DNA of 64,000 bases from an uncultured Collinsella sp. (GTDB lineage Bacteria; Actinomycetota; Coriobacteriia; Coriobacteriales; Coriobacteriaceae), in contig CAUGTZ010000001.1 in assembly GCA_959602645.1 (NCBI GenBank), positions 62,001-126,000 of the forward strand, written 5' to 3'. The notes below the pieces were generated by a model. That model ran no database searches. It was not told the DNA's origin and saw only the letters and a list, made by a program, of their open reading frames with translations. Numbering within the stretch: position 1 is the first letter of the stretch; every line of letters begins with the position of its first letter. Shown piece after piece: positions 34,591 through 45,000 of this stretch. The translations under genes and the position numbers were made by a program.

Positions 34591-37500
34591 TTAGCGCCCG
34601 TCGCCGCCCAGCAGCGCCAGAACATCTTCGCGGGTAAACAGCGCCGACGAGATGCCGTCGCCGCCGAGCACGCTGTTGACCAGGTCGCGCTTGGACTCCT
34701 GCATCTGCATAATGCGCTCCTCGATCGTGTCCTTGGCGATGAGCTTGTACACGGTCACGGTATGTTGCTGGCCAATACGGTGCGCGCGGTCGGTCGCCTG
34801 GTCCTGCGCCGCCACGTTCCACCACGGGTCGTAGTGGATGACCACGTCGGCCGCCGTCAGGTTGAGGCCCACGCCGCCCGCCTTGAGCGAGATCAAAAAG
34901 ACCGGCACCTCGCCCGCCTGGAACTGTGCGACCATCTTGGCGCGGCTCTCTTTAGACGATGCGCCCGTGAGCTTAAGGAAGGCGATATCCTCCTTGGCCA
35001 GGCGCTTGCCAATGATATCGAGCATGCCCGTAAACTGGCTGAACAGCAAGATGCGATGACCACCGTCGAGTGCGCCGTGCACGAGCTCCATGCACGTATC
35101 GAGCTTGGCGCTCCCCGCCTTGTAATCCTCGTAGTGTAGACGCGGGTCGCAGCAGATCTGGCGCAGCTTGGTGAGCTCGGCAAGTACCTTGAGCTTGTCC
35201 TTCTTAAACTCCCCGGCCTCGCGGTGCTGCACCTGCTGGGCGATGCGGTCCTGGTTGGCCAGGTAGAGCTTGCTCTGCTCGCCGGTGAGCTGCGCCATGA
35301 CCGTATCCTCGATCTTCTCGGGCAGGTCGGCCACCACGTCTTCCTTTACGCGGCGCAGCACAAACGGCGACACGAGCGCTTGCAGGCGGGCGGCACTGTC
35401 GCCCTCGGCATGCTCGACCGGGCTTTCGAAGCGCTTTGCAAACGATTCACGCGTACCCAGCAGGCCCGGCATCAAAAAGTCGAAGATGCTCCAGAGCTCG
35501 GATAGGCGGTTTTCGATGGGCGTGCCCGTCAGGGCAAAGCGCACGCCGGCAGGCAGGCGCTTGGCGGCGCGCGCCACCTGCGTGAGCGGATTTTTAATGT
35601 ACTGTGCCTCATCGAGCACCACGCGGGCAAAATCCTGCTCGACGTACTCGTCGATATCGCGCCGCATAAGGTCATACGACGTCACGACCACGCTATGCTC
35701 GGCCACGCCGGCGATCTGCACGCGGCGTTGCGCCTTGGCGCCCACAATGGCGCACACATCGAGCGACGGGGCAAAGCGCTCCAGCTCGGCAGTCCAGTTG
35801 TACACGAGTGAGGCCGGGCATACCACGAGCGTGGGCTTGGTGTCCCCCGCCTCCACGCGCGCCAGGATATGCGCGATCATCTGGAGCGTTTTGCCCAGGC
35901 CCATGTCGTCGGCCAAGATGCCGCCAAGGCCCAGGTGTTCGAGCGAGCCGAGCCACTGGTATCCGTCGACCTGGTAGCCGCGCATCGTTGCCTTGAGCGA
36001 TGCCGGCACCGTAAAGTCCATCTTGCCAAGCGTGTCCAGGCGCTCGACGGTGCGGCGGAACGCGGCGTCGCGATCGGCCTCAAGCGCCGGCGTGCGTGCG
36101 AGCATGCTATCGACAAAAAGGGTGCTCGACGCGGGGAGCGACACGCCGTCGAGCAGGTCGACGGCATCGACGCCCAGATCTTCGGCAAGGCCAAACGCAG
36201 CGCGCGCTCCCTCATCCAGGCGCACGATGTCGCCGGACGTCAGGCGCGCAAACGTCTGGTGGCGCTTGTACGAGTCCAGATAGATGGCAAGATCTGCCGC
36301 CGAAAGCCCGCTCGCGCCCAGCTCGACATCGAGCAGATTGCTCTTGACGGTCGCACGAACCGAGAGCTTGGGCGCGGGGCGCACCGAAATCTGGCGCAGA
36401 CGGTCGCTGAGCATGACCTCACCCAGCTCGGACAGGGCGGACAGGCCCTCGGTCAGCAAGTGGAACAGGCTCTCATCATCGCGCTCCTCAAACGCCAGGC
36501 CGCCCTCTTGGAAATCGAAGTACATGGCAGCCGTGTCCATAACGCGAAACTCCGCCACCACGTCGCGGGGCGGCACGCCGGGGCGCTGCTCTTCAAAGGG
36601 ACTGCCCGGAGCGCCCAGGCTAAAGAGATCCGCCGACCAATCGCCGTAGGTAACCGTAATTTTGCAGATCACGAGCCCATCGTCGACGCCGATTGCCATG
36701 GCAAAGCTCGGCTCGGGCGCCACGGTATCGAGCGCGGCGGGCGCGGTGAGGTCGGTGTAGTCGCGCAAAATGGGCAGCGCCATACGGCAGAACTCACCCA
36801 CCTGCTCGGCGGCAATATGGGCGGGCGTGCGGCACGGCAGCAAGCGCGACAAAAAAGGTGCGGCATGCTGAGCAAATGCAGCGTCGGTACGGCGCGCGCG
36901 GCGCGTGTCAACCAAGTAGGCGGCATCGCCCGACGCAAAGCAGTACATATCGGCGGGCAGGCGCAGGTCATAGCTACCACCAGCCGCCGGCGCGATTTTG
37001 GCGGCAAGGAGTGGTGGACGCTTAGCGGACGCCTCGTCCTCCCCTTGCGGAGACAGCTCAACCGCCACGTCGTAGGTGCGATGCGTCGTCGTCCCCCGCG
37101 ACCAGGCGGGCTCAAAGGAGATGGTCTGGCCGCGCAGCAGGTCCAGCACATATACGATGCTATGCTCGGACAGCGGCAACTGACGCTCGGCAACAAAACC
37201 GCTGCGGGCAAAGTCGTACGACGCCGAACGCGAGCTTGTGATGTCATCGAGATAGGCAACTGTCGTCACAACAAGGTTGAGCAGCTTTGTCGATGTTTCG
37301 TCAAAGGCCTCAGGTGAATGAACAAACGTGAGCTTCTTGCCATAGGAGAACGTGCCGCCGCGCACGTAGGCATCGGCCATGCCGTCGATGTCCTTGACCA
37401 CGTAGGAGACCGATCCACAGCGAATGCGAAGCTCAAGCGCCCAGCTAAAGCGGTCGGCAAACAGTGGATTGTAGTACGGCACCAGCGAGGGCTCCAACAC

Positions 37501-38055
37501 CGCCTTGGGGGCATCGGAATCCACACTGCTGGCGAGCTTGCGGCGCATGCTCGCCAGCTCATCCATGCGCGCGTCCGAAAGATCGGAGAGCGCCGCCATG
37601 AGGCTGGGACTCGTGGGGACGGGCGCCGGAAAGGGAAAGTTGGGATTGACGGCCGGCGCTTTGGGCGCGGTGCGCGCGGGCTGTTTCGGCTGCGCCGTAA
37701 ACGTGCGGACCGGCGTGCGCAAACCTTCGACGGGCTCGGCGCCGCTGGCATCCAGATACGCCAGAGCCGTGGCAATAGCGTGCTTGCACATACCGGGGTA
37801 ACGATAGGCGGCGGGGCAATCGCAGTCGTAGTCGATCACCTCGTGCTCGTCCATGTCGAGCGCCACGTGCGTCTTGTACAGGTCGCCGCGCGAACCGCGC
37901 ACCGAGCCCTCAACCGTCACGTTTTTGGAGAAGCGCGAGCCGCTGTCCTCGATCGACAGCACGGCGCCGTTGAGCATAAGCGAACGCCCCTTCATAAAGG
38001 TGCCGCTCAACGCCGCCTCTTTGCGAAGCGCCTGCACAAACGTCCCCTGCGCCAT
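34591..38055 (-). CDS. SNF2-family helicase with SWIM zinc finger
   Basis: The 1154-residue protein begins with a SWIM zinc finger (CDCPAAYRYPGMCKHAIATA, near residue 80). A long SNF2-associated middle region follows. The C-terminal 480 residues hold the SNF2 ATPase: LADDMGLGKTLQMIAHI (Walker A), VVLDEAQYIKN (Walker B), LTGTPIENRLSELWSIF and ATDRAHRIGQQHTVTVYKLI (motif VI). Bacterial members of this type remodel nucleoprotein, possibly transcription complexes, but the role is not settled. ATG 38055 has GGAGGAAG upstream. It is 28 bases from the dnaE stop and may be co-transcribed with it. Confidence 0.93.
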   Translation of the reverse strand: MAQGTFVQALRKEAALSGTFMKGRSLMLNGAVLSIEDSGSRFSKNVTVEGSVRGSRGDLYKTHVALDMDEHEVIDYDCDCPAAYRYPGMCKHAIATALAYLDASGAEPVEGLRTPVRTFTAQPKQPARTAPKAPAVNPNFPFPAPVPTSPSLMAALSDLSDARMDELASMRRKLASSVDSDAPKAVLEPSLVPYYNPLFADRFSWALELRIRCGSVSYVVKDIDGMADAYVRGGTFSYGKKLTFVHSPEAFDETSTKLLNLVVTTVAYLDDITSSRSASYDFARSGFVAERQLPLSEHSIVYVLDLLRGQTISFEPAWSRGTTTHRTYDVAVELSPQGEDEASAKRPPLLAAKIAPAAGGSYDLRLPADMYCFASGDAAYLVDTRRARRTDAAFAQHAAPFLSRLLPCRTPAHIAAEQVGEFCRMALPILRDYTDLTAPAALDTVAPEPSFAMAIGVDDGLVICKITVTYGDWSADLFSLGAPGSPFEEQRPGVPPRDVVAEFRVMDTAAMYFDFQEGGLAFEERDDESLFHLLTEGLSALSELGEVMLSDRLRQISVRPAPKLSVRATVKSNLLDVELGASGLSAADLAIYLDSYKRHQTFARLTSGDIVRLDEGARAAFGLAEDLGVDAVDLLDGVSLPASSTLFVDSMLARTPALEADRDAAFRRTVERLDTLGKMDFTVPASLKATMRGYQVDGYQWLGSLEHLGLGGILADDMGLGKTLQMIAHILARVEAGDTKPTLVVCPASLVYNWTAELERFAPSLDVCAIVGAKAQRRVQIAGVAEHSVVVTSYDLMRRDIDEYVEQDFARVVLDEAQYIKNPLTQVARAAKRLPAGVRFALTGTPIENRLSELWSIFDFLMPGLLGTRESFAKRFESPVEHAEGDSAARLQALVSPFVLRRVKEDVVADLPEKIEDTVMAQLTGEQSKLYLANQDRIAQQVQHREAGEFKKDKLKVLAELTKLRQICCDPRLHYEDYKAGSAKLDTCMELVHGALDGGHRILLFSQFTGMLDIIGKRLAKEDIAFLKLTGASSKESRAKMVAQFQAGEVPVFLISLKAGGVGLNLTAADVVIHYDPWWNVAAQDQATDRAHRIGQQHTVTVYKLIAKDTIEERIMQMQESKRDLVNSVLGGDGISSALFTREDVLALLGGDGR

Positions 38056-38083
38056 CACTTCCTCCAATCTCACCCGGGGTAGC

Positions 38084-41000
38084 TTAGATAACCGTCACTC
38101 TGCCTTGGTTGCCCACGATGGCCTTTGCCTCTGCCAACAGCGGAATCGAGCGTGCGTTGACCTTGGCCGGCACCTCGGCACGCAGTACGCGCCCGTCCAC
38201 CTGCTCGATAAAAATCTCCACGCGGTCGCCGCCCGGGTTGGCGGTAAGCACCGTGGCAAGACGCGCCATATTGCCCTGGCTAAAGCGGCTGTTGGGCACC
38301 ATGACCTCAAACACCTTGGGCTTGTTGTTCTCCTCGTTGAGCTCCAGCGGCACGATCTCCTGCGCGATGATCTGGTCGCCGCGGTCCGAGCGCTCGAGCT
38401 TGCCCTTAATGCGCACAAACGCATCGGACAGCTGCGCGCCGGTCTCGGGATCGACCTCGCCGTACAGGTACCCCTCGGCCTCCTTGTAGGTCTTGGGGAA
38501 CACCACGACCGTGGCCTCGCCTTCCATGTCCTCGAGCTGTACAATACCCATGGGGTCGCCGTTTTTGGTTACGCGCTTGGACACGCTCGAGACCATACCG
38601 GCCCACCAAAGCGCCTTGCCCTCGGGAATCTCCTGGTTGATGGTACCGCCCGTGGGGTTTTGCACCTCGTAGCCGGTATCGATCTGCGAGAACGAGAAGT
38701 CGCGCGCCTTGGCTAGCGCATACTCAAACGGGCGCAGCGGGTGGTCCGAGACATAGATGCCCAGAACCTCCTTCTCCTGGCTCAGCTTAAGGTGGCGGTC
38801 CCACTCCTGGCCGTCCGGATCGGGCACGCTCACCTCAAAGCCCGAGCCCTCAACGTCGCCAAACATGTCGAAGAACGACGTCTGGCCGCTCGCGCGGTCC
38901 TTCTGGCGCTTTACCGCGGCATCGATGATGTTCTCGGGGTTGTTCTTGTCAACAAAGTGCATCATCTGGCGACGCGGATACCCCGTGGAGTCAAAGGCGC
39001 CTGCCTTGATGAGCGATTCGATCACGCGACGGTTGGCCTGGCTCGAGTCCACGCGCTCGACAAAGTCGTGCAGCGTCTTAAACGGACCGCCCGCCTCGCG
39101 CTCGGCGATAATCGCCTGCGCTACGCCAGTGCCCACGCCGCGGATGCCGGCCAGACCAAAGCGCACGCCCTCCTTGGTAGCCGTGAACTCGGTACCGGAC
39201 TCGTTGACATCTGGCGAAAGCACGGGGATGCCGTCGTGACGGCATGCCGAGACGTAGTGCACGATCTTGTCGGTCTTGCCCGTGTAGGACGTCAGGACGG
39301 CCGCCATGTACTCGTGCGGATAGTGCGCCTTGAGCCATGCCGTCTGCATAACCAGAATGGCGTAGCCGGCGGAGTGCGACTTGTTGAAGGCGTAGGATGC
39401 GAACTCGAGAACATCGTCCCAAATCTTCTGGGCGACCTCGCGCGTGTAGTTGTTCTTGATAGCGCCGTTCATCCAGTGGTCGTAGGTGGTCTCGTCCGAG
39501 CCATCCTCCCAGTGGAGCACCGTCGACGTGAGCAGCTTGATCTTTTTCTTAGCCACGGGCTTACGGATACGCGAGTCCGATTCGCCCTTGGAGAAGCCGC
39601 ACATCTCGACGGAGATGAGCATAACCTGCTCCTGGTAGACCATGGTGCCGTAGGTTTCGCCCAGGATGTCGTCCAGGCGGTCGTCGTAGGAGACGGCCGG
39701 CTCCTTGCCGTTCATACGGTTGATGTAGGACGAAACCATGCCGGCGCCCAGCGGGCCCGGGCGGTACAGGGCGATCAATGCCACGACGTGCTTGTACTCG
39801 GTGGGCTTCATGTTCTTGATCGTGGCCGTCATGCCGGCGGACTCGACCTGGAAGACGCCGGCGGTGTGACCGGAGCCCATGAGCTTAAAGATCTCGGGGT
39901 CGTCAAAGGGAATCTCTTCCTCTTTGATGTCGATGCCGAAGTTCTTTTTGATGTTTGCCTTGGCCTTGGAGATAACCGTCAGCGTGCGCAGGCCCAGGAA
40001 GTCCATCTTGAGCAGGCCCATGTCGGCAACGGTATGGCCCTCGTACTGGGTAATCTCGACGCCGCCCTTGGTGTCGAGCTTGGTGGGCACGTGCTCGTTG
40101 ACGGGGTCGCGGCAGATCAGAACGGCACACGCGTGCACACCCTCGCCACGGGTGAGGCCCTCGATCGAGAGCGCCGTGTCGATGATGCGGCGGGCGTCGT
40201 CGTCCTTTTTATAGGCCTCGGCAAAATCGGGGTTAAACAGATCCTCTTTGCCGGGTTGCTTTTCGAGCACCTGTTTGAGCTTGACCTTGGGGTCGCTCGA
40301 GACCATCTTGGACAGGCGCTGGCCCATGTAGACCGGATAGTCCAGCACGCGCGCGGCGTCGTTGATGGCCTGCTTGGCCTTAATGGTCGAGTAGGTGATG
40401 ACGTGGGTGACCTTCTCGGGACCGTAGAGCTGGCGAACGTGCTCCACGACCTCGAGGCGCCGCTCATCGTCGAAGTCCATATCGATATCGGGCATCTCGG
40501 TACGCTGCGGGGACAGGAACCTCTCGAACATCAGGCCGTTCTCGAGCGGGTCGAACGCGGTGATGTTCATGGCGTAGGCGACGATAGCGCCGGCGGCCGA
40601 GCCACGGCCGGGACCGACGCCGATGCCGTTGTCCTTGGCCCATTGCACGTACTCGGCGACGATCAAAAAGTAGGCGGCAAAGCCCTTGTCGCAGATGACC
40701 TTGTATTCGTACTCAAAGCGCTCTTTGATGTTGACGCCACAGATCTCGCGCGTGGCCCAGTCGTCACCGTAGTGTTGGCGCAGGCCCTTCTCGCACTCGC
40801 GGCGGAACTGGCTCTCGTGCGTCTCGCCGGGATCGAGCAACGGGAAGCGCGGCAGGATGATGGAGTCCCAGTCCAGCTCCACATAGCACTTGTCGGCAAT
40901 CTCGAGCGTGTTGTCGCAGGCCTCGGGGCAATACGGGAACATCGCCCGCATCTCCTCCTCGGTCTTCATGTAAAACTCCGAGCCGGTCATGCGCATGCGG

Positions 41001-41887
41001 TTGGGGTCGTCGACCTTGGCGTTCATGCCAATGCACATGATGACGTCCTGCACGGGCGCGTCCTCGCGGCGCAGGTAGTGGAAGTCGTTGGTGGCGATGA
41101 CCTTGACGCCCACCTGTTTGGCGATGTCGATGAGCGTGCGGTCCATCTGCTCGTCGGTCAGGCCGTTGTCAGTGGTGATGCCGTGTTCCTGGATCTCGAT
41201 ATAAAAGTCGCCGGGCTCGAAGGTGTCACGGAAAGTCTCGGCCCACTTGATGGCGCCCTCCATATCACCGCGGTCGATGTACTTGGGAATGATGCCGGCG
41301 ATGCAGGCGCTGGTGCAGATCATGCCCTTGGCATGGCGGCGCAGGTTGTCGAGCGTCACGCGCGGCTTGTAGTAAAAGCCCTGCACGGCGGCCTCGGAGA
41401 CCGTCTGCATCAGGTTGACGTAACCCTCCTGGTCCTTGGCCAGAAGGATCATGTGGTAGAGCTCGGGCTTATGGTCGCGGGCGAGCGTCTCGTCCGGCGT
41501 AAAGTAGACCTCGCAGCCAAAGATGGGTTTGATGACCAGGGGTGGCTTGAGCTCGTCGATATTGCCCTTCTCGTCCCACATGGCCATGTCCTTCACATAC
41601 TGGGCATGCTCGCGCGGGTTTTCCTCGGGATCGGGCTCCACCAACTCGTCGCGGCGATCCTTTTCCAAGAAGGCCTTGTCGTGGCTCCAGGTTTTGTACT
41701 CGGGCGTGTTGTGGTTGACGGCGTCGCAGGCCAGCGCCAAGTCGGGCACGCCATACATGTAGCCGTGATCGGTAATGGCCACGGCGGGCATGCCCAGCTC
41801 TACGGCGCGATTGACCATATCCTGGATACGGGTTGCGCCGTCGAGCATGGAGAAAACAGTGTGATTGTGCAGATGGACAAATGCCAT
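38084..41887 (-). CDS. dnaE: DNA polymerase III subunit alpha
   Basis: The 1267-residue replicative polymerase begins with the PHP domain (FVHLHNHTVFSMLDGATR, then AITDHGYMYG). The palm domain is visible at GVGPGRGSAAGAIVAYAM and PDIDMDFDDERR with the catalytic aspartates. Later come the tandem helix-hairpin-helix region (GIRGVGTGVAQAII) and an OB fold near the end. ATG 41887 has GGAG upstream; the frame open to 41953 is not used. Gram-positive bacteria may carry DnaE with or without PolC; no PolC is in the window. Confidence 0.97.
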   Translation of the reverse strand: MAFVHLHNHTVFSMLDGATRIQDMVNRAVELGMPAVAITDHGYMYGVPDLALACDAVNHNTPEYKTWSHDKAFLEKDRRDELVEPDPEENPREHAQYVKDMAMWDEKGNIDELKPPLVIKPIFGCEVYFTPDETLARDHKPELYHMILLAKDQEGYVNLMQTVSEAAVQGFYYKPRVTLDNLRRHAKGMICTSACIAGIIPKYIDRGDMEGAIKWAETFRDTFEPGDFYIEIQEHGITTDNGLTDEQMDRTLIDIAKQVGVKVIATNDFHYLRREDAPVQDVIMCIGMNAKVDDPNRMRMTGSEFYMKTEEEMRAMFPYCPEACDNTLEIADKCYVELDWDSIILPRFPLLDPGETHESQFRRECEKGLRQHYGDDWATREICGVNIKERFEYEYKVICDKGFAAYFLIVAEYVQWAKDNGIGVGPGRGSAAGAIVAYAMNITAFDPLENGLMFERFLSPQRTEMPDIDMDFDDERRLEVVEHVRQLYGPEKVTHVITYSTIKAKQAINDAARVLDYPVYMGQRLSKMVSSDPKVKLKQVLEKQPGKEDLFNPDFAEAYKKDDDARRIIDTALSIEGLTRGEGVHACAVLICRDPVNEHVPTKLDTKGGVEITQYEGHTVADMGLLKMDFLGLRTLTVISKAKANIKKNFGIDIKEEEIPFDDPEIFKLMGSGHTAGVFQVESAGMTATIKNMKPTEYKHVVALIALYRPGPLGAGMVSSYINRMNGKEPAVSYDDRLDDILGETYGTMVYQEQVMLISVEMCGFSKGESDSRIRKPVAKKKIKLLTSTVLHWEDGSDETTYDHWMNGAIKNNYTREVAQKIWDDVLEFASYAFNKSHSAGYAILVMQTAWLKAHYPHEYMAAVLTSYTGKTDKIVHYVSACRHDGIPVLSPDVNESGTEFTATKEGVRFGLAGIRGVGTGVAQAIIAEREAGGPFKTLHDFVERVDSSQANRRVIESLIKAGAFDSTGYPRRQMMHFVDKNNPENIIDAAVKRQKDRASGQTSFFDMFGDVEGSGFEVSVPDPDGQEWDRHLKLSQEKEVLGIYVSDHPLRPFEYALAKARDFSFSQIDTGYEVQNPTGGTINQEIPEGKALWWAGMVSSVSKRVTKNGDPMGIVQLEDMEGEATVVVFPKTYKEAEGYLYGEVDPETGAQLSDAFVRIKGKLERSDRGDQIIAQEIVPLELNEENNKPKVFEVMVPNSRFSQGNMARLATVLTANPGGDRVEIFIEQVDGRVLRAEVPAKVNARSIPLLAEAKAIVGNQGRVTVI

Positions 41888-41989
41888 GTGATGAGCTCCG
41901 ATGCGGGTTCGTGATCTTAGGGTTACGATTCTACCGCACGGCGCGGACGGCACCCGAACCTAGCCCAAACCCACACGGCTCCTATTGAG

Positions 41990-42052
41990 TTGCGGTGAAA
42001 TAGTTCCCGCTTAGGCCAACTGGGCCGCAATACAGGAACTATTCCACCGCAA
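41990..42052. repeat. Intergenic palindrome, TTGCGGTGAAATAG family (copy 1)
   Basis: The 18-base arms 41990-42007 and 42035-42052 are inverted copies with one mismatch (outer part TTGCGGTGRAATAG). The same outer sequence recurs at 53118-53180. It lies between the addA stop and the dnaE start. Confidence 0.85.
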
Positions 42053-42064
42053 GTTATCTGAGGA

Positions 42065-45000
42065 CTAGAAATTGTAGGTGACCACCTGAGGCTCGGCGGG
42101 TTCGACGAAGATGGTTGGATCCGGCTGCTCCACGCGGACGAACTTGACGGTCACGGCCTCAAAGCCCGCCTTGTGCAGGACATCCGAATAGACACGTGCC
42201 TGCAAGGCGTGCTTCTCGAGCAGCTGGTCCGGCGTCTCGTCCGGCGTGCCGCCCGTCTTGTAGTCGATGACCAGCGCGCATGACGAATCCGCCGGGTTCG
42301 TCGCCAAAGCGTCGATGGCGCCCTCGGCATAAGCACCGTAGCGAGCGATGTCCTCGTCCTCGCAGCCCAGTGAAAAGAACGGCACCTCGGCGCGAACGCA
42401 CGGCCACGCGAGCAGGTCGGCACGAACAGCCGACTTGAGCCAGCGGTCCAGGGCAACGTCGAAGCGTTCACACTGCTCCGGCGTCAGGCACCACAGGCGC
42501 GCCAGCGCATCGGCACGCTCAGCGGGCAGCGCATCGGCACCCATCTCGATCAGCCACTGGCAGGCGGCATGGAACGCCGAGCCCAGCGCCATGGGGTTGC
42601 CGGCGGGCTCAACGGCGGCCACGTCTGCATCCGTCATCTCCGAGCCATCCGACTCCGCATCATCGCCAGCCTCGTCCATGGGCACGTGCACCTCGGCGGC
42701 ACGGTCCTCGGACTCGGCATGCAGCGCCGCGGCAATTGACGAGTAGCTGTACGAATCGCGCTCCGGATACGGGCAGGTGCCCATGCGCACACCCACCGCC
42801 TGGGGATACACGAGCTCAAACGCATCGGGCTCGGGGTCGGCAGGGCCGGGAACAGCGGCACGGGCATCTGCACCGGCGCCCTCCGGCTCCGCATCGCCGC
42901 GAACAAGCCTGCCCTCGGCATCCAGCGAAGCGTTAGCCTCAAACGCCTGCTCGCCAAACGTAAAGTCCGCCAGCGAGATGAGCTCGTAATCGCCCGGCTT
43001 GGAGTTGTCGAACACCAAACGGTCGCTATCGAGCTGCGGCATGTCCAGAGCGTCCGTCGGCAGGATGCGGCGCAGCACGTCGTAGGTCAGATCGGTCTCG
43101 ACGTCGAAGGTCGGCGCCGTCACTTTGCCGCGGCTCACGCCGGCATCCATCGCCAAGATCACCAGCTCGCGCGCTCGCGTCATGGCGACATAGAGCAGAC
43201 GAGCCCGCTCCTCGAGCGAAAGCTGCAGGTCGTCGTTACGCAGGCGGGCAAACGCCTCGGCGGGAGAGCCCGTCGCGCAGACATCCTCCATGAGCTCCGG
43301 CGGCAGCCACAACGACGTGCCCTTGCCCTTAAACGCATGCTCAAACTGCTTTTTAACGTCGTCGCCCTTCACAAAGGTTCCGTCGGCGAGCTTAACGCCG
43401 TCGAAGCGTGCCGGCAGTGCCACGACCTGCGCTCCGCCCTCGACGCGACCCATCTGTGCCGCACCCGAGGACTTACGCACGCCAAAGCACTCGGCGACCG
43501 CCACGACCGGATACTCCAGGCCCTTGGACGCATGCACGGTCATAATGCGTACCGCGCCGTCACCCTCCTCGTTGAGGGCGCCCGGGGCCTCCTTGCCCGC
43601 CAAGAAACGGTCGAAGGCGAGCGCGATGGAGCGCGGAGAATTGCCGAGCTCGGCCTCTGCCTCGGCCACGGCATCGAGCGCCTTGAGCACGTTGGCGGCA
43701 ATGGCCTTGCCCTCGGGGCCGCGCTGCGCCAAGCGCACGAACCAGCCGGAGGCATTGACCACATCGCGCGCGATGGCGGCGAACGAATCGCGTCCCACAC
43801 GACGAAGCGCGTAGCGCAGCACCTCGCGGGCACGCGTCACGAGCGGCAGGTTCTGCAAACCCGGCACATCGGAATCGCTCATGATGCCCACATCGATATT
43901 GCGACGCGACGTCTCGCCCGTCTGCTCGTCGAGTTTGGTCGCCAGCGCCAGGAACTCCTGGGCGCCGAGTGCAAACATCGGCGAGACCAACAGCGGCATA
44001 AGACCCTGCGCCGTATCAGCCGGATTGGCGAGCGCGCACACCAGGGCACGCACCGTCTGTACTTCGGCTGCCTGGGCAAAGACCGAGCCGCCTGCGATCA
44101 CGCAGTCGAGCCCTTGGTCGCGGAAGGCCTGCGCATAGACATCGGCGTTGGTCATGCGGCCCAGCAGCAGGACCATGCTGCCCTGGGGCTGGCCCGCTTT
44201 AAAGAGCGCTTGGAACCGCTCCGCAATCGCACGAGCTTTCGCCTGCGTTCGCTCCTGGGTGCTGCCGCCGGCAACGAGCAGCGCCTGGCGGCGCGAAGCC
44301 CTTGCCTTGAGCTTGTCCTCGCGATCGTCACTCGGCTCAAGATCCAAGAACCCCTGCATCAAACCACCGGTATCGCCGTCAAAGACGCGTGCCACATAGC
44401 ACAGCACCTCGTCGTGGCTGCGGAAGTTGCGCACGAGTTTGACGAGCTCGCCTGCGGGGGCATCGGATGCGACGGAGGTCTCAGGCGCGGCAGACAGGCC
44501 AACTTTGCGCTCCTGGCGGCGAAACACCTCGACCTCGGCGCCGCGGAAACGATAGATCGACTGCTGTGCATCGCCCACGGTACACAGCGCACGCTCCCCC
44601 GCGCCGGTCAGGTAACGGATCAGGTCGACCTGCATCTGGTCGGTATCCTGGAACTCGTCGATCATGACCATCTTAAAGCGGCCCTCGTAGGCGGCTCGGA
44701 TAGCGGGATAATCACGCAGTGCCTCGTATGCCATGCGCAACAGATCGTTATTGTCGAGCGCGGACTGGTCGGCCTTGAGCGCACGGTACTCCGCCTCCAC
44801 AGCACGAGCAAGCCCCACCAGCGCATCGAGCGCCGGGCCGCCGCAGGCAAGCACGATATTGACAAACGCATCGGCGGCCTCGGCCTTGAGTAGCCCCACC
44901 TGCTCCTTAGGAAACGCCTTGCTCGCCCGAGGCATGCTGCACGACATCATGAGTCGCGCCGCATCCTCCATGGTTTTGCCGCTCGCCTCAAACGCGTCGA

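Noticed and set aside
38741..41914. Very long open frame (1057 codons) on the plus strand opposite dnaE
   Set aside because: It is antisense to a clear DNA polymerase gene. High GC with strong codon bias leaves the opposite strand free of stops, and the translated product shows no family features.
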